Below, piece after piece: positions 7,736-14,798 of a DNA stretch of 24,680 nt; the stretch's first letter is position 1, and each line of letters begins with the position of its first letter. This DNA comes from an uncultured Lachnospiraceae bacterium (GTDB taxonomy: Bacteria; Bacillota; Clostridia; Lachnospirales; Lachnospiraceae): contig CAJUQZ010000054.1 in the NCBI GenBank assembly GCA_910588755.1, positions 1 through 24,680 on the forward strand, read 5' to 3'. The notes beneath the pieces were generated by a model. That model did not search any database. It was given only the letters and a program-made list of their open reading frames with translations, and was not told the origin of the DNA. A program made the translations under genes and the position numbers.

Positions 7736-7768
7736 TATTAGAGGCAATGGCAAAAATGAGGTATCAAA

Positions 7769-8557
7769 ATGAGGAACAATATGATAAAAAATGCAGTCAT
7801 CTATTTTGCAGCAGCCCTTGCTGTGCTTGCTATGAAAATATTTTACCGCACAGTGGACTGCGGGGCACTCTTATGGATTCTTGCACCTACCACATGGTGG
7901 GTGCAGCTCCTAAGTGGCATTCCTTTTGAGTGGCTGGCGCATGTCGGGTATGTGAGCCATGAATACCAGTTTGTCATCGCTGCGTCCTGTTCGGGAGTGC
8001 GTTTTTTGATGATTGCGTTTGTCATGCTGGTGTGCTCGTTCACGCATCAGATGGATTCATGGGGAAAAAAGCTTTCCTGGCTGGGCTTTTGTGCTGTTTT
8101 TTCCTATATAGCTACAGTCCTTGTGAATGGAATACGGATTACGCTTTCCATATATCTGCCGATAATGCTTGGAAAGGATGTTTTACCAATGTGGCTGACA
8201 GCAGAGCGGCTTCATACAATGATCGGTACAGTCATTTATTTTTCCATGCTCATTGGTATCTACTGGCTGGTCTGGAGCGTGTGCAGGCCCGCGGATACCT
8301 GCGCGGGCACAAAAGATGGGAACATCAGGGAAGCCGCAGGGCGGACAAAGCGCTTTGCGGCGCCTGTGTTCTGGTACTTTGTGATGGTTCTTGGCATTCC
8401 GTTCCTTGGAAGGCTGTACCGCAATGACTGGGCAGGATTCTGGCCGTATGCGCTGCTTGTGTCAGGGATATGCATTCTACTAGTACTGATGTTCATGTTG
8501 CTGGGCAGTGTAGTACGAAGCATTCGGGGAACAAAACCATCTACACATCGCTGCTGA
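7769..8557 (+). CDS. Exosortase/archaeosortase family transpeptidase
   Basis: This is a 262-residue polytopic membrane protein with about seven hydrophobic segments. It carries the full exosortase triad in family-typical contexts: Cys74 in AASCSGVRF, Arg123 in NGIRI and His149 in RLHTMIG. Exosortases cleave substrates after export at a C-terminal motif of the PEP-CTERM kind and attach the protein to another molecule. Residues after about 175 contain a charged loop and two more helices. GAGG about 7 nt before ATG 7769 supports the start. It sits 33 nt after the VIT/VWA gene, whose C-terminus looks like the substrate signal, and no exopolysaccharide genes are nearby. It may belong to the compact XrtK or XrtG type, but the exact subfamily cannot be decided by eye. 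Its stop region overlaps the convergent lipoprotein gene by 17 bp. Confidence 0.88.
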   Translation: MRNNMIKNAVIYFAAALAVLAMKIFYRTVDCGALLWILAPTTWWVQLLSGIPFEWLAHVGYVSHEYQFVIAASCSGVRFLMIAFVMLVCSFTHQMDSWGKKLSWLGFCAVFSYIATVLVNGIRITLSIYLPIMLGKDVLPMWLTAERLHTMIGTVIYFSMLIGIYWLVWSVCRPADTCAGTKDGNIREAAGRTKRFAAPVFWYFVMVLGIPFLGRLYRNDWAGFWPYALLVSGICILLVLMFMLLGSVVRSIRGTKPSTHRC

Positions 8558-9410
8558 CCTTTGGCACCTGTATGGGGACATAGCAATAAGTCGTCTTCCC
8601 TGTAAAGTGCCCGTCCAGATACCGGCGCTGCTCCACAACGTTGCCATGTTCATCGTAACAGTAAGCAAACCTGCCCGTGTTTTGTAGGACACCATTCGCA
8701 TTATAGACAGTCTCTAGGGTTACGTTTCCAGCTGCATCATAGTCATACTCGTAGAAATACATTGGAGAGCCGTCCGCAAAATAGATGGTCTGCTTCACCC
8801 TGTTTCCGTCCGTGTCATACTGTGCCGTTGCAAACTCCGTCACAGTGCCGTTATTGTAACTGATATAGCGTATTTGATCCAGGCTGTCCTCCGCCGCGCG
8901 GCTCGAAGCTGCCAGTTGTGCAGTCACAGGAACGTTGGCGTCTGCTTCAAAAAAGCGGGTTACAATATAGTCATTTCCAGACCAGAAAGCACGTTCGACC
9001 AGACCGCCGTCTGCATCATATTGGCAATCGACATATTTTGGGGGATTGCTGCCAGTATTGTACGTTTCACGCACACTGCGTTCATTTCCCTCAAAAGCAT
9101 ATGAATACACACATGTATTGCCATTTCCATAGTTGTCATATTCCATCTGCCGCGTTCTGTTGCCGTCCGCATCATATTCATATTCGAAGCGGAGTGCCTC
9201 TGTCAGTACGTCCTCGCCAGAATCGCCGCTGCGATTGCAAAATAGAATTTCCTCACAAACGCGGTAAACAAGGACTGTTTCCTCCAGGGGCGGTGTTGTG
9301 GGCTGTTTTGTTCTGGCAGAGGCTGCCTCCCTATTTTTGCCTGTGCAGGCTGTCAGTAAAACCATGCCTGCAATGATGCAGGCGGTGGACTTTAATCCAT
9401 GTCTTTTCAT
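8541..9410 (-). CDS. YD-repeat lipoprotein
   Basis: This is a 289-residue lipoprotein. Residues 1-22 are a lipoprotein signal peptide with lipobox LLTAC, so Cys22 would be acylated and the protein held on the outer face of the membrane. The mature part carries several RHS/YD-type repeats: YEYDADGNRTRQMEYDNYGN, CQYDADGG, AQYDTDGNRVKQ, YEYDYDAAGNVTLETVYN and YCYDEHGNVVEQRRYL. YD repeats form beta-strand coils that bind carbohydrate or act as a scaffold, but here there is no RHS core or toxin tip, so it is not a complete RHS toxin. GGGAG 6 nt before the ATG supports the start. It is transcribed towards the exosortase gene with overlapping 3' ends and from its own promoter. A joint role with the exosortase system is only a guess from position. 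Confidence 0.85.
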   Translation of the reverse strand: MKRHGLKSTACIIAGMVLLTACTGKNREAASARTKQPTTPPLEETVLVYRVCEEILFCNRSGDSGEDVLTEALRFEYEYDADGNRTRQMEYDNYGNGNTCVYSYAFEGNERSVRETYNTGSNPPKYVDCQYDADGGLVERAFWSGNDYIVTRFFEADANVPVTAQLAASSRAAEDSLDQIRYISYNNGTVTEFATAQYDTDGNRVKQTIYFADGSPMYFYEYDYDAAGNVTLETVYNANGVLQNTGRFAYCYDEHGNVVEQRRYLDGHFTGKTTYCYVPIQVPKVSSDV

Positions 9411-9420
9411 TGTGTCTCCC

Positions 9421-9472
9421 TTCTATGTATTTCTTCTATGCATTCCTTCTATGTATTCCTTCTATGTATTCC
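9421..9472 (-). repeat. Four 13-bp tandem repeats in the lipoprotein leader
   Basis: Four head-to-tail 13-bp units, plus strand TTCTATGTATTCC with one or two changes, lie at 9421-9433, 9434-9446, 9447-9459 and 9460-9472. A partial fifth (ATCTTTG) follows. On the coding (minus) strand they read GGAATACATAGAA and end 10 bp before the lipoprotein ATG. They lie between the predicted promoter and the ribosome binding site, so they are in the 5' untranslated mRNA. Copy number could vary by slippage and change expression. Confidence 0.9.
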
Positions 9473-9519
9473 ATCTTTGTCCGTGTATAACCGGCGAAAT
9501 GCCGTTGCTTCATATGCTT

Positions 9520-9548
9520 ATTATAATACCCGACAGCCAATCCCACAA
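9520..9548 (-). promoter_or_regulatory. Promoter of the YD-repeat lipoprotein gene
   Basis: On the minus strand TTGTGG (9548-9543) is separated by exactly 17 bp from a perfect TATAAT (9525-9520). It lies about 110 bp before the lipoprotein start codon, leaving a leader that contains a small CGGC-GAAAT-GCCG hairpin (about 9492-9504) and the 13-bp repeats. It diverges from the prmA promoter. Together these elements and the 13-bp repeats account for the 341-bp gap between 9410 and 9752. Confidence 0.7.
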
Positions 9549-9633
9549 GTCATATTGCATCGCATTCTTTTCATAAGGTCAGACCATAATTTTGCGGATT
9601 TTGTTTAAATTTATGGAAATCACAGGATGGTTG

Positions 9634-9642
9634 TGGTATGAT
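9634..9642 (+). promoter_or_regulatory. Extended -10 promoter upstream of prmA
   Basis: TGGTATGAT matches an extended -10 (TGnTATnAT) with TATGAT at 9637-9642. No good -35 lies 17 bp upstream, which extended -10 promoters tolerate. It would give a leader of about 100 nt for prmA-rsmE. No other structure was recognised between 9650 and 9738. Confidence 0.45.
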
Positions 9643-9751
9643 TTGGGTATGAGTATCGAGATTGGAAAGCGATAATGACGTGATTTGTTGCAGTTGATGA
9701 TTGTGAAAGCAAATCTCAGTCACACTCCAAGATTGGTCAGGGAGGTTTGAC

Positions 9752-10735
9752 ATGAAGTGGAAAAAATTTACAATAAAAACGATTACCGACGCGGAGGATA
9801 TCATTATCAGCACACTCTATGACATCGGTCTGGAGGGGGCGCAGATTGAGGATAAAGTACCGCTGACACCACTAGAAAAAGAACAAATGTTCGTAGACAT
9901 TTTACCCGATGGCCCCGAGGATGACGGGATTGCGTACTTAAGTTTCTTTGTGGAGGAGCACGCAGAAAATCCAGAGGATGCCGCTAGCAGTTTGTCCGTG
10001 GACGAGATAGTGGCAAGTATCCATAACGAGCTAGAGGCCCTGCGCAATTTTATGGATATCGGGGAGGGGACGATTATGGTTTCCGAGACGGAAGATATCG
10101 ACTGGATTAACAACTGGAAGCAGTTTTTTCACCAGTTTTATATTGATGACCTGCTCGTGATACCGTCGTGGGAGGAGGTGAGCCCCGGGGATAAAGATAA
10201 AAAGATTCTGCATATTGATCCTGGGACCGCGTTTGGCACAGGCATGCATGAGACGACACAGCTGTGTATCCGGCAGCTCAAAAAGCATATCACGCCGGAG
10301 ACGGAGCTGCTTGACGTGGGGACAGGGAGTGGTATTCTTGCGATTATTTCCCTGATGTATGGCATCAGGCATGCGGTTGGCACGGACCTTGATCCCTGTG
10401 CGGTGGAGGCGGTGCGGGAAAACATGAGGGCAAACCAGATCGCGCCGGAGCGCTTTGAGATGATGATAGGGAATATTATCACGGACAGGGCCGTGCAGGA
10501 TAGGGTTGGCTATGGAAAATATGACATTGTTGTCGCAAATATTCTGGCGGACGTGCTTGTGCCATTGACGCCCGTGATTGTAAACCAGCTAAAACCAGGT
10601 GGTGTGTATATTACTTCCGGCATTATTGACAATAAGGAACAGACCGTGCGCGATGCAGTGGAGGCGGCGGGGCTGGAGGTGACAGAGGTGACATACCAGG
10701 GCGAGTGGGTGAGCGTTACAGCGCGGAAAAAATAG
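9752..10735 (+). CDS. prmA: Ribosomal protein L11 methyltransferase PrmA
   Basis: PrmA uses S-adenosylmethionine to methylate ribosomal protein L11. The 327-residue length is normal. An N-terminal L11-recognition domain (about 1-110, starting MKWKKFTIKT) precedes the Rossmann methyltransferase domain. Clear motifs are DPGTAFGTGMHETT (156-169), the S-adenosylmethionine loop LLDVGTGSGILAI (187-199), the acidic GTDLDP (210-215), and NILADVL, the family's NxxA motif. GGGAGG at about 9739-9744 with a 7-nt gap sets the ATG. It is followed 55 bp later by rsmE. In B. subtilis the same pair follows dnaJ directly; here an accessory block of three genes separates them. Confidence 0.96.
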   Translation: MKWKKFTIKTITDAEDIIISTLYDIGLEGAQIEDKVPLTPLEKEQMFVDILPDGPEDDGIAYLSFFVEEHAENPEDAASSLSVDEIVASIHNELEALRNFMDIGEGTIMVSETEDIDWINNWKQFFHQFYIDDLLVIPSWEEVSPGDKDKKILHIDPGTAFGTGMHETTQLCIRQLKKHITPETELLDVGTGSGILAIISLMYGIRHAVGTDLDPCAVEAVRENMRANQIAPERFEMMIGNIITDRAVQDRVGYGKYDIVVANILADVLVPLTPVIVNQLKPGGVYITSGIIDNKEQTVRDAVEAAGLEVTEVTYQGEWVSVTARKK

Positions 10736-10790
10736 CAGCGGCATACAGCTGGCGGCAATAAACAGGATTTGGAATTGAAGGAATTGGCAT

Positions 10791-11549
10791 ATGTATCATT
10801 TTTTTGTAGAACCCTCCCAGATTTCTGACACGAGTGTCATTATTACGGGGGAAAATGTCAACCACATTAAGAATGTACTCCGGCTGCGGGCGGGCGACGA
10901 GATCAGCGTCAGCAATGGGATGGATGGGAAGGAGTACCGGTGCGGTATTGAGACGGTCACGGATTCCGAGGTGGTCTGCACACTGCGTTTTATCAAGGAG
11001 GACAACGTGGAGTTGCCCGCAAAGGTATATCTTTTTCAGGGACTTCCAAAGGGAGATAAGATGGAGCTTATCATTCAGAAGCTGGTGGAGCTTGGTGTGT
11101 ACGAGATCATACCAGTGGTCATGAAGCGCTGCGTGGTAAAGCTGGACGAGAAGAAGGCAAAGGCAAGAACTGCACGCTGGCAGGGCATTTCGGAGGCCGC
11201 CGCAAAGCAGAGCAGACGTGCTGTAGTGCCCGTGGTGCGGGAGGTCATGCGGTTTCAGGAGGCGCTTTCATATGCTGAGAAGATGGATGTAAGGCTTGTG
11301 CCGTATGAGATGGAGGATACACTTGACAATGCTTCGGGCATGCAGGGGACACGGCAACTGATTGGGCATCTAAGGCCGGGACAGTCCATCGCGGTTTTTA
11401 TCGGGCCGGAGGGCGGTTTTGAGGCGGAGGAGATTACGTCCGCCGTTGAGCGTGGCATGACGCCCATCACGCTTGGCAGGCGGATTCTTCGCACAGAGAC
11501 CGCTGGATTGACGGTTATGGCGTGGATTATGTATCAGCTGGAGGAATAA
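10791..11549 (+). CDS. rsmE: 16S rRNA m3U1498 methyltransferase RsmE
   Basis: RsmE is a SPOUT-class enzyme that N3-methylates U1498 of 16S rRNA, near the decoding site, using S-adenosylmethionine. The 252-residue length is typical. The N-terminal PUA-like part starts MYHFFVEPSQI and includes HIKNVLRLRAGDEI. The C-terminal trefoil-knot signatures are VFIGPEGGFEAEEI and LGRRILRTETAGLTVMAW, the latter ending almost at the C-terminus. AAGGAA lies about 10 nt before ATG 10791. It is almost certainly cotranscribed with prmA. The following toxin-antitoxin pair starts 55 bp later and appears to have its own control region. Confidence 0.96.
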   Translation: MYHFFVEPSQISDTSVIITGENVNHIKNVLRLRAGDEISVSNGMDGKEYRCGIETVTDSEVVCTLRFIKEDNVELPAKVYLFQGLPKGDKMELIIQKLVELGVYEIIPVVMKRCVVKLDEKKAKARTARWQGISEAAAKQSRRAVVPVVREVMRFQEALSYAEKMDVRLVPYEMEDTLDNASGMQGTRQLIGHLRPGQSIAVFIGPEGGFEAEEITSAVERGMTPITLGRRILRTETAGLTVMAWIMYQLEE

Positions 11550-11577
11550 GGCGCGTCTGGATCTGGCATAAAATGTG

Positions 11578-11601
11578 GTATTTGAATAGAGAGGTAAATA
11601 C
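11578..11601 (+). promoter_or_regulatory. Possible operator of the toxin-antitoxin pair
   Basis: A 6-bp perfect inverted repeat, GTATTT (11578-11583) and AAATAC (11596-11601), brackets the antitoxin ribosome binding site (AGAGAGG). Toxin-antitoxin operons of this type are usually autorepressed through dyads at the promoter (family knowledge). The arms are short and AT-rich, so chance cannot be excluded. Confidence 0.3.
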
Positions 11602-11604
11602 TTT

Positions 11605-11880
11605 ATGGCGACAACAAGTGTAACAATGAGAATAGATGAGGAGTTAAAGGCACAGGCGGAGGAGCTCTTTGCAGATTTGGGACTGAATATGACTTCTGCG
11701 TTTACTGTGTTTGTGAAGCAGGCAGTCAGGGAGCAGTGCATTCCTTTTAAGATTTCCAGAACAGAGGCAAATGATGATACATTGGAAGCAATGGAGGAAG
11801 TGCGGCAGATGAAGCAGAACCCCGATCTGGGAAAGGCATATACAGATGTGGAGGAAATGATAGAGGAGCTGCTTCAATGA
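11605..11880 (+). CDS. dinJ: RelB/DinJ-family antitoxin
   Basis: This is a 91-residue RelB/DinJ-type antitoxin. The N-terminal ribbon-helix-helix segment (about 4-50: SVTMRIDEELKAQAEELFADLGLNMTSAF in outline) binds DNA as a dimer. The C-terminal acidic, flexible part (about 60-91) wraps and neutralises the toxin. The AVREQCIPFKIS segment is a family hallmark. AGAGAGG at about 11588-11594 precedes the ATG by 10 nt. The stop codon overlaps the toxin start in ATGA (11877-11880), a translational coupling typical of such pairs. It likely represses its own operon, with the toxin as corepressor. Confidence 0.92.
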   Translation: MATTSVTMRIDEELKAQAEELFADLGLNMTSAFTVFVKQAVREQCIPFKISRTEANDDTLEAMEEVRQMKQNPDLGKAYTDVEEMIEELLQ

Positions 11881-12146
11881 AATATACCGTGAAACCTACA
11901 TCGAAATTTCAGAAGGATTTGAAAAAAGCCCATAAAAGAGGATATGATATTTCGCTGCTGACAGGCGTTATTAAGAAACTGGCGAATGATGAGAGATTAC
12001 CCGAGAAAAATAAAGATCATGCCCTTTCAGGTAAATATGCAGGATTAAGGGAATGTCATATAACACCAGACTGGCTATTGGTCTATGAGATAGGTAATGA
12101 AAGCATTATTTTGTATTTGACCAGAACGGGAACCCACAGCGATTAA
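11877..12146 (+). CDS. yafQ: YafQ-family mRNA interferase toxin, C-terminally shortened
   Basis: This is an 89-residue RelE-superfamily toxin of the YafQ type, a ribosome-dependent endoribonuclease that cuts mRNA in the A site. Visible family residues are His in KDHALSGKYAG, His/Asp/Trp in ECHITPDWLLVYE, and His in RTGTHSD at the end. E. coli YafQ continues THAALFG, with the Phe counted among the active-site residues. Here TAA (12144-12146) falls where the Leu codon is expected and the next codon is TTT (Phe), then TAA. A single base change (TTA to TAA) would therefore have removed Leu-Phe. The toxin may be weakened or inactive. The start overlaps the antitoxin stop. Confidence 0.88.
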   Translation: MKYTVKPTSKFQKDLKKAHKRGYDISLLTGVIKKLANDERLPEKNKDHALSGKYAGLRECHITPDWLLVYEIGNESIILYLTRTGTHSD

Positions 12147-12180
12147 TTTTAAAGCCAAAGTAACATAGGGGACGACAATC

Positions 12181-12204
12181 GCGCACATAATCCAAAAAGT
12201 GCGC
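12181..12204. other. Hairpin downstream of the toxin gene
   Basis: GCGCAC (12181-12186) and GTGCGC (12199-12204) form a 6-bp GC-rich stem with a 12-nt loop, followed by an AT-rich but not T-run sequence. It could be a weak terminator of the toxin-antitoxin unit or a binding site. The remaining bases up to the cysteine desulfurase (about 12205-12280) show no convincing promoter. Confidence 0.35.
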
Positions 12205-12293
12205 ATATTTATAGTATATGAGTACTGTTCCAGGGTTAGACATCTTTTTTGCCAATTCTGGAGTAGAGACAAAATACGTTTGAAGGTGTGAAT

Positions 12294-13451
12294 ATGATGG
12301 AAGTTTATCTTGACAACTCAGCGACAACAAAATGCCTGCCGGAGGTCGCGTCGCTCATGACTCATATCATGTGTGAGGACTATGGGAATCCCTCAAGCAT
12401 GCACAGAAAGGGCGTGGAAAGTGAGAAATATCTCCGCTATGCAAGAGAAGTCATCGCCAGGTGCATGAAAGTGCAGGAAAAGGAAATACTCTTTACATCA
12501 GGAGGAACAGAGTCGGACAATATCGCACTGATTGGTGGCGCGTATGCAAACTGCCGGGCCGGCCGGCATATCATAACGACCAGGATCGAGCACCCCGCAG
12601 TGCTGCAGACTTGCGCCGCGCTGGAGGAGCAGGGATTTGTGGTCACGTATCTTCCGGTGGATGCAAACGGTGTTATTCGTCTGTCCGATCTCGAGCGGGC
12701 GATGACAAAAAATACGATTCTGGTATCAATCATGCACACAAACAACGAGGTGGGCGCTGTGCAGCCAATCGAGCAGGCTGGGGAGCTGATCAAGCGCATG
12801 AACCCCAATACCCTGTTTCATGTGGACGCGGTCCAGGGCTTTGGAAAATTCAGAATATATCCCAAGCGCATGCACATTGATCTCATGTCCGTGAGCGCCC
12901 ACAAGATTCACGGGCCAAAGGGTGTCGGCTTTCTGTATATCGATGAGAAGGCAAAGGTGCGTCCCATTATCTTTGGCGGCGGGCAGCAGCGGGGAATGCG
13001 ATCGGGCACGGAAAATGTCCCAGGGATTGCGGGCATGGCAAAGGCTGTCGAGGAGATCTTTGTGGACTTCGATGCGAAGATTAGTTATCTGTATCACATA
13101 AAAGAGTGCTTTGTAAAGGGTGTGAGTGCCCTGGACGGCATTCGGCTAAACGGCCCTGTGGGGCAGGACGGCGCGCCGCATGTGGTCAGCGTTTCCATAC
13201 AGGGGATCCGCAGCGAGGTGATGCTGCACGCACTCGAGGAAAAGGGAATCTATGTGTCGGCGGGAAGTGCATGCTCGTCCAACAGGCCATCGGTGTCCGC
13301 AACTCTAAAGGCGATCGGGGTGGAGAAGCAGTATCTCGACGCGACACTGCGGTTTAGCTTTAGCCTGTTTACAACCGAGGCAGAGATTGACTATACGCTC
13401 AAATGCATGGGTGAGCTGATACCAAAGCTTAGGCATTATACCAGAAAATAA
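12294..13451 (+). CDS. Cysteine desulfurase (NifS/IscS family)
   Basis: This is a pyridoxal-phosphate enzyme of about 385 residues that takes sulfur from cysteine as a protein persulfide. The cofactor lysine is in SVSAHKIHGPKG (about residue 204). The persulfide cysteine lies in SAGSACSSNRP (about 327), in a loop like that of NifS/IscS enzymes. Other motifs are YLDNSATT at the start, FTSGGTESDN, RIEHPAVL, HVDAVQ and RSGTENVPG. AAGG at 12283-12286 favours ATG 12294 or 12297; a GTG at 12288 is too close to the ribosome site. It sits 43 bp before thiI, as nifZ-thiI do in B. subtilis, so its main role is probably supplying sulfur for tRNA 4-thiouridine (inference from context). Confidence 0.94.
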   Translation: MMEVYLDNSATTKCLPEVASLMTHIMCEDYGNPSSMHRKGVESEKYLRYAREVIARCMKVQEKEILFTSGGTESDNIALIGGAYANCRAGRHIITTRIEHPAVLQTCAALEEQGFVVTYLPVDANGVIRLSDLERAMTKNTILVSIMHTNNEVGAVQPIEQAGELIKRMNPNTLFHVDAVQGFGKFRIYPKRMHIDLMSVSAHKIHGPKGVGFLYIDEKAKVRPIIFGGGQQRGMRSGTENVPGIAGMAKAVEEIFVDFDAKISYLYHIKECFVKGVSALDGIRLNGPVGQDGAPHVVSVSIQGIRSEVMLHALEEKGIYVSAGSACSSNRPSVSATLKAIGVEKQYLDATLRFSFSLFTTEAEIDYTLKCMGELIPKLRHYTRK

Positions 13452-13494
13452 TACATTAAGAAAAGCCGAAGGCATTTTATAAGGAGTAAAGGGA

Positions 13495-14679
13495 ATGTAC
13501 AAATCATTTTTGATAAAATACGCGGAGATTGGTGTGAAGGGGAAGAACAGGTATTTGTTTGAAGACCGGCTGTGTGACCAGATCCGGTATGCGCTGACAC
13601 GCTGTGAGGGTAAGTTCGACGTAGTAAAGTCGCAGGGCAGGATTTTTGTCAATGCGTGCGCGGACTTTGATTATGACGAGGCGGTAGAAAATTTAAAAAC
13701 CGTGTTTGGCATCACTGGCATTTGCCCGGTAGTCCATGTGGAAGACGAGGGGTTTGAGAAGCTCTGTCAGGACGTAATAGGCTATATTGACCAGGCGTAT
13801 TCTGACAAAAATTTCACATTCAAGGTCGATGCGCGCAGGGCGCGAAAGAACTATCCGAAAAATTCAATGGAGATCAACTGCGATATCGGAGAGGTGTTGC
13901 TGGATGCATTTCCAGACATGCGTGTTGATGTGCATAAGCCCGATGTGATGCTGCACATTGAGATTCGGGAAAAAATCTACATTTATTCAATTGTCATACC
14001 AGGACCGGGAGGACTTCCTGTCGGAACAAACGGCAAGGGAATGCTGCTCTTATCAGGTGGAATCGACTCGCCAGTGGCAGGCTACATGATTTCCAAGCGC
14101 GGCGTTAAGCTCGATGCAGTGTATTTTAACGCGCCGCCCTACACAAGTGAGCGCGCGACGCAGAAGGTGATAGACCTTGCAAGGATTGTCGCAAAGTACA
14201 GCGGCCCGATTCATCTGCATATTATCAACTTTACGGATATACAGCTCTATATTTATGACCAGTGCCCCCACGACGAGCTCACGATTATCATGAGGCGCTA
14301 TATGATGCGCATTGCGGAGGAGCTTGCGGGGAAAAACGGCTGCTTGGGATTGATCACGGGCGAGAGCATCGGCCAGGTGGCGTCCCAGACCATGCAGTCG
14401 CTGATGGCGACAAATGATGTGTGTACGATGCCGGTCTACAGACCGCTGATTGGCTTTGACAAGCAGGAGATCGTGGAGATTTCCGAGAAGCTTCATACAT
14501 ATGAGACTTCGATTCAGCCCTATGAGGATTGCTGCACGATCTTTGTCGCAAAGCACCCCGTGACAAAGCCAAATCTCAACGTGATACGGATTCATGAGAG
14601 AAATCTTGACGAGAAGATTGACGAACTGGTGCGGACGGCGCTAGAGACAGACGAAGTGATCGAGATTGTGTATAGATAA
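13495..14679 (+). CDS. thiI: tRNA 4-thiouridine synthetase ThiI
   Basis: ThiI adenylates U8 of tRNA and replaces the oxygen with sulfur to give 4-thiouridine. In some bacteria it also supplies sulfur for the thiamine thiazole. The 394-residue protein has an N-terminal ferredoxin-like segment (KYAEIGVKGKNR), a THUMP RNA-binding domain (about 60-170), and the PP-loop ATPase signature LLLSGGIDSPVAG at about 185-196. There is no C-terminal rhodanese domain, unlike the 482-residue E. coli enzyme, so sulfur must come directly from a desulfurase. The adjacent upstream gene is one. AGGAG about 8 nt before ATG 13495 supports the start. Confidence 0.96.
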   Translation: MYKSFLIKYAEIGVKGKNRYLFEDRLCDQIRYALTRCEGKFDVVKSQGRIFVNACADFDYDEAVENLKTVFGITGICPVVHVEDEGFEKLCQDVIGYIDQAYSDKNFTFKVDARRARKNYPKNSMEINCDIGEVLLDAFPDMRVDVHKPDVMLHIEIREKIYIYSIVIPGPGGLPVGTNGKGMLLLSGGIDSPVAGYMISKRGVKLDAVYFNAPPYTSERATQKVIDLARIVAKYSGPIHLHIINFTDIQLYIYDQCPHDELTIIMRRYMMRIAEELAGKNGCLGLITGESIGQVASQTMQSLMATNDVCTMPVYRPLIGFDKQEIVEISEKLHTYETSIQPYEDCCTIFVAKHPVTKPNLNVIRIHERNLDEKIDELVRTALETDEVIEIVYR

Positions 14680-14689
14680 AAGCAGAAAA

Positions 14690-14725
14690 GCATAAAACAA
14701 AACCGGGTACAGACCTGTACCCGGT
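14690..14725 (-). terminator. Terminator of the HPr-like gene, possibly bidirectional
   Basis: ACCGGGTAC (14702-14710) pairs with GTACCCGGT (14717-14725). Read on the minus strand the stem is followed by a T-rich tract (complement of AAAACAAAA, about 14694-14701), so it fits the end of the convergent HPr-like gene. On the plus strand the tract after the stem is poor in T, so termination of thiI here would be weaker. Confidence 0.75.
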
Positions 14726-14798
14726 AAATGTTCAATACGTCTCATATTCAAGCCCGAAGCTGTGCGGACAATCTGCAAAAGTATGTACGATACTAATA

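Noticed and set aside
7747..7929. 60-residue plus-strand frame at the start of the exosortase gene
   Set aside because: It lies in a different frame within the exosortase coding region, has no domain and no better ribosome site; a shadow of the real gene.
8874..9608. Several plus-strand frames opposite the lipoprotein gene and its leader
   Set aside because: They are antisense to clear YD-repeat coding sequence or arise from the 13-bp repeats; low-complexity Phe/Ser/Cys products with no homology pattern.
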